Both the position numbers and the translations under genes were made by a program. DNA of 62,495 nt from the NCBI GenBank assembly GCA_051648485.1, contig JBOFFH010000112.1, positions 1 to 62,495 of the forward strand. The letters are read 5' to 3'. Position 1 is the first letter of the stretch. The number at the start of each line of letters is the position of its first letter. This document shows positions 17,305 to 26,440 of this stretch, piece after piece. Source of the stretch: JAGNZR01 sp051648485 (GTDB lineage: Bacteria; Fusobacteriota; Fusobacteriia; Fusobacteriales; Fusobacteriaceae). The notes beneath the pieces are model-generated. The model had not been told where the DNA came from and ran no database searches. It was given only the letters and a program-made list of their open reading frames with translations.

Positions 17305-17915
17305 TATCTACTCTCCTCCTGTTTTTTTTGTTTTAAATAGTTTTGAGTAGCTATTATACACCCGATTGTTATAAATGCTCCTGGAGCTAATACAAATATT
17401 AAGGCAGGAGTATAACTTGCAGGAGTTACAACTATGTTAAACCAAGTTCCATTTCCTATGATTTCTCTTATTGAACCTAATATAGTCAATGCTAGAGCAA
17501 AACCTAAGCCTGAACCTACTCCATCTAAAAGAGAAGAAAATACATCATTTTTTGAAGCAAAACTTTCTGCTCTTCCTAATACAATACAATTAACAACAAT
17601 AAGTGGAATAAAAATTCCTAATACAGAATATATATCTGGCAAATAAGCTTTCATCAGCATTTCAACTATTGTTACTAATGAGGCTATTATCATTATAAAA
17701 GCCGGTATTCTTACTTTGTCTGGTATTATTTTTTTAACAGCTGATATCATCACATTAGATGAGGCTAAAACTACTGTTGTTGCTAACCCCATTGCTAATC
17801 CATTGATAGCTGAAGTTGATGTTCCTAGAGTTGGACAAAGCCCTAGCAATAAAACAAAAACTGGATTTTCTTTTACCAATCCTTTTGTTAAAATTTCTTT
17901 ATAGTTTTTTTCCAT
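17304..17915 (-). CDS. rnfE: Rnf complex membrane subunit RnfE
   Basis: A 203-residue membrane protein with six predicted helices and the family segments ENPVFVLLLGLCPTLGTSTSA and VNCIVLGRAESFA. It is a paralog of RnfA with inverted topology, and the conserved Cys in the two helices are present. It is translationally coupled to rnfG upstream (the junction shares one base) and to rnfA downstream. It forms the intramembrane electron path of the Rnf complex. Confidence 0.95.
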   Translation of the reverse strand: MEKNYKEILTKGLVKENPVFVLLLGLCPTLGTSTSAINGLAMGLATTVVLASSNVMISAVKKIIPDKVRIPAFIMIIASLVTIVEMLMKAYLPDIYSVLGIFIPLIVVNCIVLGRAESFASKNDVFSSLLDGVGSGLGFALALTILGSIREIIGNGTWFNIVVTPASYTPALIFVLAPGAFITIGCIIATQNYLKQKKQEESR

Positions 17916-18448
17916 TACTTCACCTCGTTATCATAAGTACTTAGAACCTTCATCATTCCACGATAAACAGCTTCTGGAGATATTGTAGCACCAGAAAAAC
18001 CATCTGTATTCTTATCAAATTTATGTGTTGAATCTTCTCCAATCCAAAGTTCTTTCCACTCTTTGCTTGTGATTTTCGAACCTAGCCCTGGTGTTTCTTG
18101 ATGTCCAACTATATCTAATCCTGTTATTTTCCCATTTTTAGATATTCCAAGTACAAATTCTATTGCTCCTGCATAACCATTTTCTGAAGCTGTTACAACA
18201 TAGCCAACTGTTTCTCCAGAATCATTTTTTCCTGGAATAAAATTCAAATTTTGCTTTTCTATAGTTTCATTTTCAAAGAAATTTTTAGCCATTGGCAAAA
18301 CTTTTTTTCTAGCTTCATTTACAACTTTCGTTGCATTTTCTTTTATAACTACACTTGTAAAATTATTTACCATTGCTAATACAAATGCAGATAAAAAAGC
18401 AATTGTAGCAAGAATCATTCCATAATGTATGTAACGATTTTTTTCCAT
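17915..18448 (-). CDS. rnfG: Rnf complex FMN-binding subunit RnfG
   Basis: A 177-residue protein with one N-terminal membrane helix (about 10-31) and an extracytoplasmic FMN-binding domain. The motif DGFSGATISPEAV contains the Thr that carries covalently bound FMN (consensus S/T-GAT). It transfers electrons between RnfD and the Fe-S subunits. It lies in the rnf operon between rnfD and rnfE with one-base overlaps. Confidence 0.93.
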   Translation of the reverse strand: MEKNRYIHYGMILATIAFLSAFVLAMVNNFTSVVIKENATKVVNEARKKVLPMAKNFFENETIEKQNLNFIPGKNDSGETVGYVVTASENGYAGAIEFVLGISKNGKITGLDIVGHQETPGLGSKITSKEWKELWIGEDSTHKFDKNTDGFSGATISPEAVYRGMMKVLSTYDNEVK

Positions 18449-19383
18449 TATGCTTTCACCGTCCCAAACTTTTTAGGGGTAATATATTTATTTATAAGAG
18501 GTACAAAACCATTCATTATCAATATAGCATAAGCAGTTCCCTCAGGATATCCACCTTTTACTCTTATAACCGAAATTAAAACACCTAGCAGCAAAGCAAA
18601 TAAAGCACGACCTTTAGGAGTAAAAGGACTTGTTGTCATATCAGTTGCCATGTAAAAAGCTCCTAAAAAAAGTCCACCAGATAATATATGTTGTAATGGA
18701 TCTTGTCCCATTAACATTGTCAGTATAAATACTGTTAGAATAGTTATAGTTGGTACTTTCCAGTCTATTTGTTTTTTGTATATCAAATAGATTCCTCCTA
18801 AAAGAATAGCTAATGCAGAAGTTTCTCCTAAAGAGCCACCCATATTTCCTATAAAAGCTTGCAAATAACTATTTCCATTTTCTATTAAAGATTCACTTAG
18901 TGGAATTCCTTGTTTCATTGCTCCTAATACTGTTGCTCCAGATTTTCCATCATACGCAAAAGTTGTTATCGCTAATGGCCAAGAAGCTTGAACAAAAGCC
19001 CTTCCTACTAAAGCTGGATTAAATACATTATGTCCCAATCCACCAAAAACCATTTTTCCTAATAAAATAGAAATCATAGCTCCTATAATTACATAGGCTA
19101 ACGACATATATGGTGGTATCACAAAAGCAAATAATATTCCTGTTATTATAGCACTTCCATCAAAAACAAAACTTTCTTGTTTCATTATTTTTTGACAAAC
19201 AAATTCTGTAATTAAACAAGTTGCTATTGAAAAGCTTGTTACAATTAAAGCTCTTGATCCAAAAACATAAAAAGCCATTAAAAATGCTGGTATTAAAGAT
19301 ATTATTACGTCATACATGATTGTATCCACTGTTTCAGATGTTCTTATATGAGGTGAAGGCCCCATTCTAAATACTTTTAACAC
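18448..19383 (-). CDS. rnfD: Rnf complex membrane subunit RnfD
   Basis: A 311-residue membrane protein of the NqrB/RnfD family, with about nine to ten helices. The sequence GKSGATVLGAMK near residues 140-151 contains the Thr expected to hold covalent FMN. It starts SPHIRTSETVDTIMYDVI, as RnfD proteins do. It follows rnfC by 16 nt. It is thought to take part in coupling electron flow to ion transport. Confidence 0.95.
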   Translation of the reverse strand: MLKVFRMGPSPHIRTSETVDTIMYDVIISLIPAFLMAFYVFGSRALIVTSFSIATCLITEFVCQKIMKQESFVFDGSAIITGILFAFVIPPYMSLAYVIIGAMISILLGKMVFGGLGHNVFNPALVGRAFVQASWPLAITTFAYDGKSGATVLGAMKQGIPLSESLIENGNSYLQAFIGNMGGSLGETSALAILLGGIYLIYKKQIDWKVPTITILTVFILTMLMGQDPLQHILSGGLFLGAFYMATDMTTSPFTPKGRALFALLLGVLISVIRVKGGYPEGTAYAILIMNGFVPLINKYITPKKFGTVKA

Positions 19384-19399
19384 TTTGTTTCCTCCGTTA

Positions 19400-20713
19400 T
19401 TATTTATTCATCATACTTCTAATTTTTACTTTACCTAATTTTATACTTTCTGTTAAAGGTCTATTGGATGGACAAATAAATGTACAGCATCCACATTCTA
19501 TACAATCCATAAGATTGTGTGTTTTCATCTGTTCCCAATATCCAAACTCTCCTAATCTTGCATACATAACTGGAGGTAAGCCCATAGGACATGCATCTAC
19601 ACATTTTCCACACCCAATACAAGGTCTAGGTTTGCAACGATTTGTTTCTTCCTTTGTTAATCCTAAAACACCTGAAGTTCCTTTCACTACAGGAACCTCA
19701 TCTGTGTATTGAGCCATTCCCATCATAGGACCACCGACTACTAGTCTATCTATTTTTTCTCTGTCTGCCTCTGCTGCATTCAATAGTTCTCCTATTTGTG
19801 TACCTATTAAAGCTACAATATTTTTAGGATTTCTTACAGCTCCTCCTGAAACAGTTATTATTTTTTCAATTAAAGGAATTCCGTTTACAACAGCTTCATA
19901 CACTGCTGCTGCTGTCGCTATATTTTGAACAACAACTCCAACATTTAAAGGTAATTTTCCTGAAGGAACTTCTCTATTTAAAACAGATTTTATTAGTTGC
20001 TTTTCTCCTCCTTGAGGATATAAAGTTTTTACAACAGCTATTTTTATATCTGTTTCATTGAATATTTCTTTTAATTTTTGAATAGCTATTTTTTTATTGT
20101 CTTCTATTCCGATAACAATATTTTTTACTTTTAAAATTTTTCTTAATATTTCCACACCTTCTAATATTTCAAATGACTTCTCAAGGATTGTTCTATTATC
20201 TGAATTAAGATAAGGTTCACATTCTGCTGCATTTATTAAAAGAGTATCAACTTCAGCTTCAGAAGGAGGATTCAATTTTATATGTGTAGGAAAGCTTGCT
20301 CCTCCTAATCCTACTATTCCTTTGTCTTTTATATGATTTAAAAGATCTTCTTTTTCACTATTTTTCCAATCTTCTATTTTTTCTAATTCACACCATAATT
20401 CTTCTCCATCAGGTTCTAAGAAAATTGTTTTTACTTTTCCCATTAAAGGAAAGTGATAATTATCTATTTTTTTTACAGTTCCACTTGTTGGAGCATGAAT
20501 TGGAGCCGCTAAAAAAGCAGAAGACTCTGCTATTTTTTGTCCTTTTAAAACTTTTTCTCCTATTTGAACTATAGGATCTAAAGGAGTCCCTATGTGCTGT
20601 AACATAGGAATGTAAAGCATATTAGGTATACTAATTCTTTCTGTTGTTTTGTTTTCAGTCTGACTTTTGTTATCTTTAGAGTGTATTCCGCCCTTAAAAC
20701 CAAAAATATTCAT
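19400..20713 (-). CDS. rnfC: Rnf complex NADH/ferredoxin-side subunit RnfC
   Basis: A 437-residue protein of the Rnf/Nqr family, related to the 51-kDa subunit of complex I. The N-terminus contains the Gly-rich segment FKGGIHSKDNK. A central NADH/FMN-binding domain includes GLGGASFPTHIKL, and the C-terminus has two 4Fe-4S motifs, CIGCGKCVDACP and CIECGCCTFICP. It is the NAD+-reducing subunit. I chose the ATG at 20713, which has a GGGGTG box upstream; an in-frame GTG at 20725 overlaps that box. It is the first gene of the operon and has a good promoter upstream. Confidence 0.94.
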   Translation of the reverse strand: MNIFGFKGGIHSKDNKSQTENKTTERISIPNMLYIPMLQHIGTPLDPIVQIGEKVLKGQKIAESSAFLAAPIHAPTSGTVKKIDNYHFPLMGKVKTIFLEPDGEELWCELEKIEDWKNSEKEDLLNHIKDKGIVGLGGASFPTHIKLNPPSEAEVDTLLINAAECEPYLNSDNRTILEKSFEILEGVEILRKILKVKNIVIGIEDNKKIAIQKLKEIFNETDIKIAVVKTLYPQGGEKQLIKSVLNREVPSGKLPLNVGVVVQNIATAAAVYEAVVNGIPLIEKIITVSGGAVRNPKNIVALIGTQIGELLNAAEADREKIDRLVVGGPMMGMAQYTDEVPVVKGTSGVLGLTKEETNRCKPRPCIGCGKCVDACPMGLPPVMYARLGEFGYWEQMKTHNLMDCIECGCCTFICPSNRPLTESIKLGKVKIRSMMNK

Positions 20714-20761
20714 TTTAATTTTCACCCCTATTTATTTATTCTTTGTATTTTAATATTACTA

Positions 20762-20790
20762 ATTTTAACATATTCAAATTTTATTCTCAA
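20762..20790 (-). promoter_or_regulatory. rnfC: Promoter of rnfCDGEAB operon
   Basis: On the minus strand TTGAGA (20785-20790) is separated by 17 bp from TAAAAT (20762-20767), about 48 nt upstream of the rnfC start. No operator-like palindrome overlaps it. Confidence 0.7.
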
Positions 20791-21001
20791 GTTTTTTAAA
20801 AAACTAAAATTTATTATTTTGATTTATTTTAGATTAAAAAGTTTTAAAATAAATCATTAAATTTAATTTAATTAAAAAAAACTATGTATATATTTTGTTT
20901 ACATAGTTTTAAAAACAGTTAATGCCTATAATTTTATGAAAGCACTAATGAAGGTTGTAGTTAAATGATTTAACAAAAAAAATTTGAATTTAAAAAATTT
21001 T
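20791..21001. other. Intergenic segment with hairpin, no gene found
   Basis: Apart from the mscS terminator, the rnf promoter and one hairpin (AAAACTATGT / ACATAGTTTT at 20879-20912, with a 14-base loop), I see no coding frame of useful length here. The segment has a non-AT block around 20915-20980 that looks more structured than the surroundings, and it could be a small RNA or a 5' regulatory RNA of the rnf operon. I could not match it to any known riboswitch class. Confidence 0.35.
20872..20915. terminator. Hairpin with A/T flanks between mscS and rnfC
   Basis: A ten-base inverted repeat (AAAACTATGT and ACATAGTTTT) with A tracts on one side and T tracts on the other can form a terminator-like stem on either strand. 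It may be a second terminator for the mscS unit or end a short upstream transcript. Confidence 0.45.
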
Positions 21002-21026
21002 AGGACTAACATTAGTCAGTCCTTTT
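21002..21026 (-). terminator. Intrinsic terminator after mscS-family gene
   Basis: On the minus strand GGACTGAC pairs with GTTAGTCC across a four-base loop (including one G-U pair), and the stem is followed by a T tract. It lies within 10 nt of the stop of the mechanosensitive channel gene. Confidence 0.75.
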
Positions 21027-21034
21027 TTATAAGT

Positions 21035-21862
21035 TTAGCTATTTTCTTTTTTATAAATATCAATTTTTTGATACGGTATCTCTATCCCATTTTTATCAAA
21101 AATTATCTTCACTAACTCATTTGAATCAAACATTACATCAAAATAGTCTTCTTTTTTGCACCATACTCTATACACAAAATCTAATGAACTTGCATTATGC
21201 TTAAATAATCTTATCTTTTTTTCTTTTTCTTGATTTATTTTTGGATGATTATTAGCAACTTCTTCCATCAATGAAATAGCTTTTTCTATTGATGTATCGT
21301 AAGAAACAGAAAAAATTAAATCTACTCTTCTTTCTGCATTTTTAGAAAAATTAATAACAGGATTATTTGCTAAAACTCCATTTGGAACTATTATACTTTT
21401 ATTATCTACTGTCAATAATTCTGTATAAAGTATTCTGATTTTTTCAACACTTCCATCTATTCCTGAATTATTCGAAATAAAGTCTCCTTTATTGAAAGGT
21501 CTAAAGAATAAAATTAATATTCCACCAGCTAAATTAGATAAACTTCCTTGAAGGGCAAGACCTACAGCTAAACCTGCTGCTCCTAATAAAGTTGCTACTG
21601 ATGTAGCTTGTATTCCTATTATCCCAATAACAAGGAAAGCTACTCCAATATAGTAAATTGTATTTATTAAAGAAGATAAAAAACTTTCTAAAAGTGGATC
21701 TATTCCTTTTGCTTTTGCTGTTTTTTTATAAGCACTTAAAATTAAATTTAATATTTTTTTTGCAAAAAATAGAATTACAAGTAAAAGAACTCCTCTTATA
21801 ACTATTTTTGGCAATATTGAAATAATTTGATTTTTAAATGTATTTAAAATGACGTTTTCCAT
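21035..21862 (-). CDS. MscS-family mechanosensitive channel
   Basis: A 275-residue small-conductance mechanosensitive channel. Three membrane helices lie at about residues 18-38, 60-80 and 85-112. The third (pore) helix has the Gly/Ala pattern TLLGAAGLAVGLALQGSLSNLAGG. A cytoplasmic beta and alpha/beta domain follows, with FNKGDFISNNS and VPNGVLANNPVINFS. It releases solutes at hypo-osmotic shock. Length agrees with E. coli MscS (286). It is the last gene of a pheS-pheT-pth-mscS group. Confidence 0.92.
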   Translation of the reverse strand: MENVILNTFKNQIISILPKIVIRGVLLLVILFFAKKILNLILSAYKKTAKAKGIDPLLESFLSSLINTIYYIGVAFLVIGIIGIQATSVATLLGAAGLAVGLALQGSLSNLAGGILILFFRPFNKGDFISNNSGIDGSVEKIRILYTELLTVDNKSIIVPNGVLANNPVINFSKNAERRVDLIFSVSYDTSIEKAISLMEEVANNHPKINQEKEKKIRLFKHNASSLDFVYRVWCKKEDYFDVMFDSNELVKIIFDKNGIEIPYQKIDIYKKENS

Positions 21863-21871
21863 AATGTACTC

Positions 21872-22435
21872 CTATTTTTTATTGTATTCTTGCATTATTT
21901 TTTCATAGCTTTGTTCTTCTATAAAATCTTTAGTACATGAAATAACTGATTTAAACATTTCATCTACCAACAATTGCTCTTCTTTTGAAAATCTTCCTAA
22001 AACAAAATCTATATTTTCGTCTCTAGAAATCGCTTTTCCTATTCCACATTTTACTCTTGAAAAGTCTTGTCCTATATGAGATATTATAGATTTTATTCCA
22101 TTATGACCTCCTGCACTTCCAGAAGTTTTAAATCTTATTTTTCCTAAAGAAAGATCCATATCATCAAAAATGATTAAAATATCTTTTTTTTCTATTTTAT
22201 AAAATTTTATTATTGCACTTACAGAATCACCACTCAAATTCATATAAGTTTGTGGTTTTAAAAATAGTATCTTTTCTCCATTTAAAGATATTTCAGATAA
22301 AGAACCTTGAAATTTATCTTTAAATGGAAGAGTTCTTAATTCTTTAGATAAAAGATCTATGATTTCAAAACCTATGTTATGCCTAGTTTTTTCGTATTTA
22401 GTGCCTGGATTTCCCAGTCCAACTATTAATTTCAT
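21872..22435 (-). CDS. pth: Peptidyl-tRNA hydrolase
   Basis: A 187-residue enzyme that recycles peptidyl-tRNA by cleaving the ester bond. The N-terminus LIVGLGNPGTKYEKTRHNIGFEII contains the conserved Asn and the catalytic His, and further conserved blocks are KPQTYMNLSG and FDDMDLSLGKIRFKTSGS plus GGHNGIKSI. Length is typical for bacterial Pth. It follows pheT by 17 nt. Confidence 0.95.
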   Translation of the reverse strand: MKLIVGLGNPGTKYEKTRHNIGFEIIDLLSKELRTLPFKDKFQGSLSEISLNGEKILFLKPQTYMNLSGDSVSAIIKFYKIEKKDILIIFDDMDLSLGKIRFKTSGSAGGHNGIKSIISHIGQDFSRVKCGIGKAISRDENIDFVLGRFSKEEQLLVDEMFKSVISCTKDFIEEQSYEKIMQEYNKK

Positions 22436-22452
22436 TTTTTCTCCTACTTTGA

Positions 22453-24840
22453 TTAAGCTTGTCTCATTTGACCATCATATTTTTTTCCAATAAGCTCAAG
22501 AATTTTTTCAATTATTTCTGCTATTTCTTTTTCCTCTAAAGTTCCAGTAGATTTTCTAAATACAAGTCCTATTGCTACTGATTTTTTACCCTTTTCTATG
22601 TTTGCTCCTTGGTAAATATCAAATATATTAACTTTTTCTATAAATGTTGATATTTTCTTTACTTCTCCAACCATGTCACCAACAAAAACTTTTTCATCCA
22701 ATAATATAGCTAAATCTCTTGTAACTTCTGGATATTTTATAATTTTCTCATATTTTATTTTATTTTTACTATATTTTGAAATTAAATTTAAATTTAATTC
22801 TCCTATATATGCTCTGTCTCTTTTTATATCCATTTTTTCTGCTAAATCAGGATGAATCTCTCCAAAACTTCCTATTAATTCTCTACCTATATATATATCC
22901 GCTGCTCTTCCAGGATGAAAATTATTATTTTCTGTTCTTACTAGTAAATATTTTGAAATTCCCATTTTTTCTAAAAATGATTCAATATAGCCTTTTATTG
23001 AATAAAAATCATAAGATTCTGGTTTTGAATTCCATAAAGTTCTCATTTTTTTTCCTGAAAGAGCTATAGCTACTCTATATTCTTCATTTGCTAATTGCTC
23101 TGAAGGTAAAAATACTTTTGAAACTTCATAAAATTTTAAATCGTCTTGATTTCTATTAAAATTATCTCTAATATTTGCTAATAAACTATACATTAAAGTA
23201 GGTCTCATTATCATAAAATCTTCGTTTATAGGATTTAATACTTCAATAGTTTTTTCTTTTATTCCCATAGTTTCTATAGCTTGCTTCGATATAAAACTAT
23301 AGTTTATAACTTCTTGAAGACCTATATTTTTCAAAATTTCTTTTGTATTGTCAACAAGTTCTATATTTTTATCTTTTTTTCCTGGAGTAATATCTTCCTT
23401 AGGCATAATAGCTTCTATGTTTTCAAATCCATACATACGAATTACTTCTTCGTAAAGATCTTCTGTTCTAGTTAAGTCACCTCTATAAGACGGTGGAGTT
23501 ACAATCAAATGATTCATATCTATTGTTTTTATTTCTAAATTTAAATTCGTTAAAATCGAACCAATCTCATCAAAAGGTATTTTTTTACCTACAAAACTAT
23601 TTAATTTAGATATACTTAAAGGAATTTCTATTTTTTCATGGTTTTTAGAACTTTCTAAAATTTTTCCTTTTAATATTTCACCACCACAATTTTTTTCTAT
23701 TAAACTAGCAATTCTTTCAAGCACAGTTTCTAAACTTTGTGAATCTGTACCTCTTTCAAATCTGTAAGATGAATCTGTAGAAACTCCAATATTCTTAGAA
23801 GTTTTTCTTATATTTTCAGGTGTAAAGTATGCAACTTCTAAAAATATATTAGTTGTATTCTCGTCTACTTCTGAATTTTTACCTCCTATTATTCCAGCTA
23901 TAGCAATTGGCTTTTCTATATCTGCAATAACTAATTCACCTTGTAATTCTCTTTCTACTCCATCTAAAGTTACTATTTTTTCTCCTGGATTAGCATTTCT
24001 TATCACAATTGAATTTTCAGAAATTTTATCTGCATCAAATGCATGAATAGGCTGATTATATTCAAACATCACAAAATTAGTTAAATCTACTATGTTGTTT
24101 ATACTCTTTAATCCCATAGCGTTTATTCTCTTTTTTAACCATTCTGGTGACTCTTGAATTTTTACATTTTTTATATATCTCCCCATATAAACAGGACATT
24201 TCTCTTTATTTTCTATTTTAACATTCATAATATTTTCAACAGTTTCCATTACTTCGTTCAAATTATGAGAAGGGTATTTTATATTTCTTCTATAATAAGC
24301 TGCAACTTCTCTAGCTATTCCTATATGTGAAAGACAATCTGGTCTATTTGGAGTTATTTCTAGTTCAAAAATTATATCATTCAACCCTAAATATGTTCTA
24401 TATTCTAAGCCTATTTGAGCTTCTTCTGGAAGAATTATTATTCCATCTCCATCTTTTCCTAAACCTAATTCAACTTCTGAACAAAGCATTCCTTCAGACT
24501 CAATTCCTCTTATCTTACTTTTTTTTATCTTAAAATCTCCTGGTAAAATTGCTCCTATTTTAGCTACTACAACTTTATCGCCTAATTTGTGATTAGGTGC
24601 TCCACAAACAATTTGCAATTCTTTTTCTTCACCAATAGAAACTTTTAATAATGTTAATTTTTCTGCCTCTGGATGCTTCAAAAATTCAACTATTTGACCT
24701 ATAACTACATTTTCTAAATCTTTTCCTTGAATTTCTATTCCTTCAACTTCTTGTCCTATCATTGTAAGTGCTTTTTCTAAATCTTTTGTCTCTTCTTTTA
24801 TTTCTACATACTGTTTTAACCAATCTAAGGATATTAGCAT
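22453..24840 (-). CDS. pheT: Phenylalanyl-tRNA synthetase beta chain
   Basis: A 795-residue subunit of the heterotetrameric PheRS. The N-terminal tRNA-binding (EMAP-like) domain spans about residues 40-150, including VVCGAPNH-like IVCGAPNHKLGDKV. The B3/B4 editing domain follows (ITPNRPDCLSHIGIAREVAAYY at about 160-182). B5, a catalytic-core-like domain and a C-terminal FDX-ACB domain (VTRDLAILLDEKVFVGDM) complete it. It is downstream of pheS with a 59-nt gap and probably co-transcribed. Confidence 0.95.
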   Translation of the reverse strand: MLISLDWLKQYVEIKEETKDLEKALTMIGQEVEGIEIQGKDLENVVIGQIVEFLKHPEAEKLTLLKVSIGEEKELQIVCGAPNHKLGDKVVVAKIGAILPGDFKIKKSKIRGIESEGMLCSEVELGLGKDGDGIIILPEEAQIGLEYRTYLGLNDIIFELEITPNRPDCLSHIGIAREVAAYYRRNIKYPSHNLNEVMETVENIMNVKIENKEKCPVYMGRYIKNVKIQESPEWLKKRINAMGLKSINNIVDLTNFVMFEYNQPIHAFDADKISENSIVIRNANPGEKIVTLDGVERELQGELVIADIEKPIAIAGIIGGKNSEVDENTTNIFLEVAYFTPENIRKTSKNIGVSTDSSYRFERGTDSQSLETVLERIASLIEKNCGGEILKGKILESSKNHEKIEIPLSISKLNSFVGKKIPFDEIGSILTNLNLEIKTIDMNHLIVTPPSYRGDLTRTEDLYEEVIRMYGFENIEAIMPKEDITPGKKDKNIELVDNTKEILKNIGLQEVINYSFISKQAIETMGIKEKTIEVLNPINEDFMIMRPTLMYSLLANIRDNFNRNQDDLKFYEVSKVFLPSEQLANEEYRVAIALSGKKMRTLWNSKPESYDFYSIKGYIESFLEKMGISKYLLVRTENNNFHPGRAADIYIGRELIGSFGEIHPDLAEKMDIKRDRAYIGELNLNLISKYSKNKIKYEKIIKYPEVTRDLAILLDEKVFVGDMVGEVKKISTFIEKVNIFDIYQGANIEKGKKSVAIGLVFRKSTGTLEEKEIAEIIEKILELIGKKYDGQMRQA

Positions 24841-24899
24841 CTATTCTCTCCTATTTTAATTCTTTTAGTTATTTTTTTTATTATATTTAAGTTTTTTAA

Positions 24900-25916
24900 T
24901 TATTTAAATTGTCTTAAGAACCTTACATCATTTTCAAAAAATGCTCTTAAATCATCTATTCCATGTCTAAGCATTGTCACTCTTTCAAGACCCATTCCAA
25001 AAGCAAATCCTGTGTATTTAGTATGATCATATCCAACGGCTTTTAAAACTTCAGGATCTACCATTCCACACCCCATAATTTCTAACCAACCGCTATGCTT
25101 ACAAAGTCTACATCCATTCCCTTTACAAATTACACATTGAACATCCATTTCTGCACTTGGTTCTGTAAATGGAAAAAAGTGTGGACGAAATCTAACTTCT
25201 GTTTCTCCAAATACTTTTTTTACAAATTCTGTTAAAATTGCTTTTAAGTTAGCAAAAGATATATTCTCTCCTACCATAAGCCCTTCTAACTGATGAAACA
25301 TTGGTGTGTGAGAAATATCATAATCAGATCTATAAACTTTTCCAGGAGCGATCATTCTAAATGGAGGTTTATTTTCTAACATATATCTTACTTGAACTGG
25401 CGATGTATGTGTTCTTAAAACTTCATTTTCCTTTATGTAAAACGTATCTTGATAATCTCTTGATGGATGAGCTTCTGGGATATTTAAAGCATCAAAATTG
25501 TATTCAACTTTTTCAATTTCTGGTCCTTCTGCAATATCAAATCCCATGCTTAAAAATATTTCTTTTAAATATGTTGTTGTTTCTGTTATTGGATGCTGAC
25601 GACCTGTTTCAACTTCATTTCCAGGTAGAGTTATATCCAAATTTTCCATTTCTATTCTTAATTTCTTTTCTTCTTGTTTTAAAATTTCTTTTTTTTCTTC
25701 TAAAGAGTTTGTAACTAAATTTCTTAATTCATTCAAAACTTGTCCAAATGCTTTTTTTTCCTCGTTAGGAATTTCTTTCATTTTTTTTGAAAGTTCTGTT
25801 ATTTCACCTTTTTTTCCTAAAAATTTTACTCTTAACTCTTCTAACAAAATAAGTGTTTCTGCTTTTTCAATTTCTGAAATTGCATTTATTTTTATATTAT
25901 CCAAATCTATATTCAT
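24900..25916 (-). CDS. pheS: Phenylalanyl-tRNA synthetase alpha chain
   Basis: A 338-residue class II synthetase subunit. An N-terminal coiled-coil arm (about 1-85) is followed by the catalytic domain with motif 2 (LRTHTSPVQVRYM), motif 3 (GFAFGMGLERVTMLRHGI) and HPITETTTYLKEIF. The Ala in FAFG matches the position that sets Phe selectivity. It carries a CX2C-like CVICKGNGCRLC insert. GGAGG precedes the ATG. Confidence 0.95.
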   Translation of the reverse strand: MNIDLDNIKINAISEIEKAETLILLEELRVKFLGKKGEITELSKKMKEIPNEEKKAFGQVLNELRNLVTNSLEEKKEILKQEEKKLRIEMENLDITLPGNEVETGRQHPITETTTYLKEIFLSMGFDIAEGPEIEKVEYNFDALNIPEAHPSRDYQDTFYIKENEVLRTHTSPVQVRYMLENKPPFRMIAPGKVYRSDYDISHTPMFHQLEGLMVGENISFANLKAILTEFVKKVFGETEVRFRPHFFPFTEPSAEMDVQCVICKGNGCRLCKHSGWLEIMGCGMVDPEVLKAVGYDHTKYTGFAFGMGLERVTMLRHGIDDLRAFFENDVRFLRQFK

Positions 25917-25934
25917 TTATCCTCCAAACCAAAA

Positions 25935-26432
25935 TTACAATTTTATTATTTTTGTATCTATACATTCATTTGATGTTAATTTTTTTTGCTTAAATTCTAT
26001 TTTATCTTTAAAAAAATTTATAATTCCATAATTACCGTCTATTACTGCCCCAGGATTTAAATAAATTTTCTTATTAATTTCTTGAAGTTGTTTTTTATGA
26101 GTATGTCCATATATAATAATATCTGCTTCTAACTCTTCTGCTTTTAATATTAATTTTTTATTTCCAACTTTTACTTCATATTTGTGTCCATGAGTAATAA
26201 ATATTTTTTTTCCTTCTATTATAAAAAAAAGTTCTTCTTTTAAATTTTTTTTAAAAAAATCACAATTTCCTAAAACAGATAATATTTCTATTTGAGGATA
26301 AATATATTTAAATTCATCTATATCATCTAAAAAATCTCCAGCTCCATATATCTTATCTGGATTTTCTTTTTCGTAAATCTCAATTAAATTATTCAGACTC
26401 CCGTGGGAGTCTGAGATTATTAATATTTTCAT
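25935..26432 (-). CDS. YfcE/MJ0936-type metallophosphoesterase
   Basis: A 165-residue calcineurin-like phosphoesterase of the YfcE/MJ0936 group. Metal-binding motifs are visible in order: SDSHG (residues 7-11), GAGD (31-34), GNCD (56-59), THGH (81-84) and YGHTHK (109-114), then NPGA near the end. It is expected to hydrolyse phosphodiesters with Mn2+ or Ni2+; the natural substrate is not known. It lies between pheS and a UspA-like gene with short gaps. Confidence 0.85.
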   Translation of the reverse strand: MKILIISDSHGSLNNLIEIYEKENPDKIYGAGDFLDDIDEFKYIYPQIEILSVLGNCDFFKKNLKEELFFIIEGKKIFITHGHKYEVKVGNKKLILKAEELEADIIIYGHTHKKQLQEINKKIYLNPGAVIDGNYGIINFFKDKIEFKQKKLTSNECIDTKIIKL

Positions 26433-26440
26433 TTTATCAA

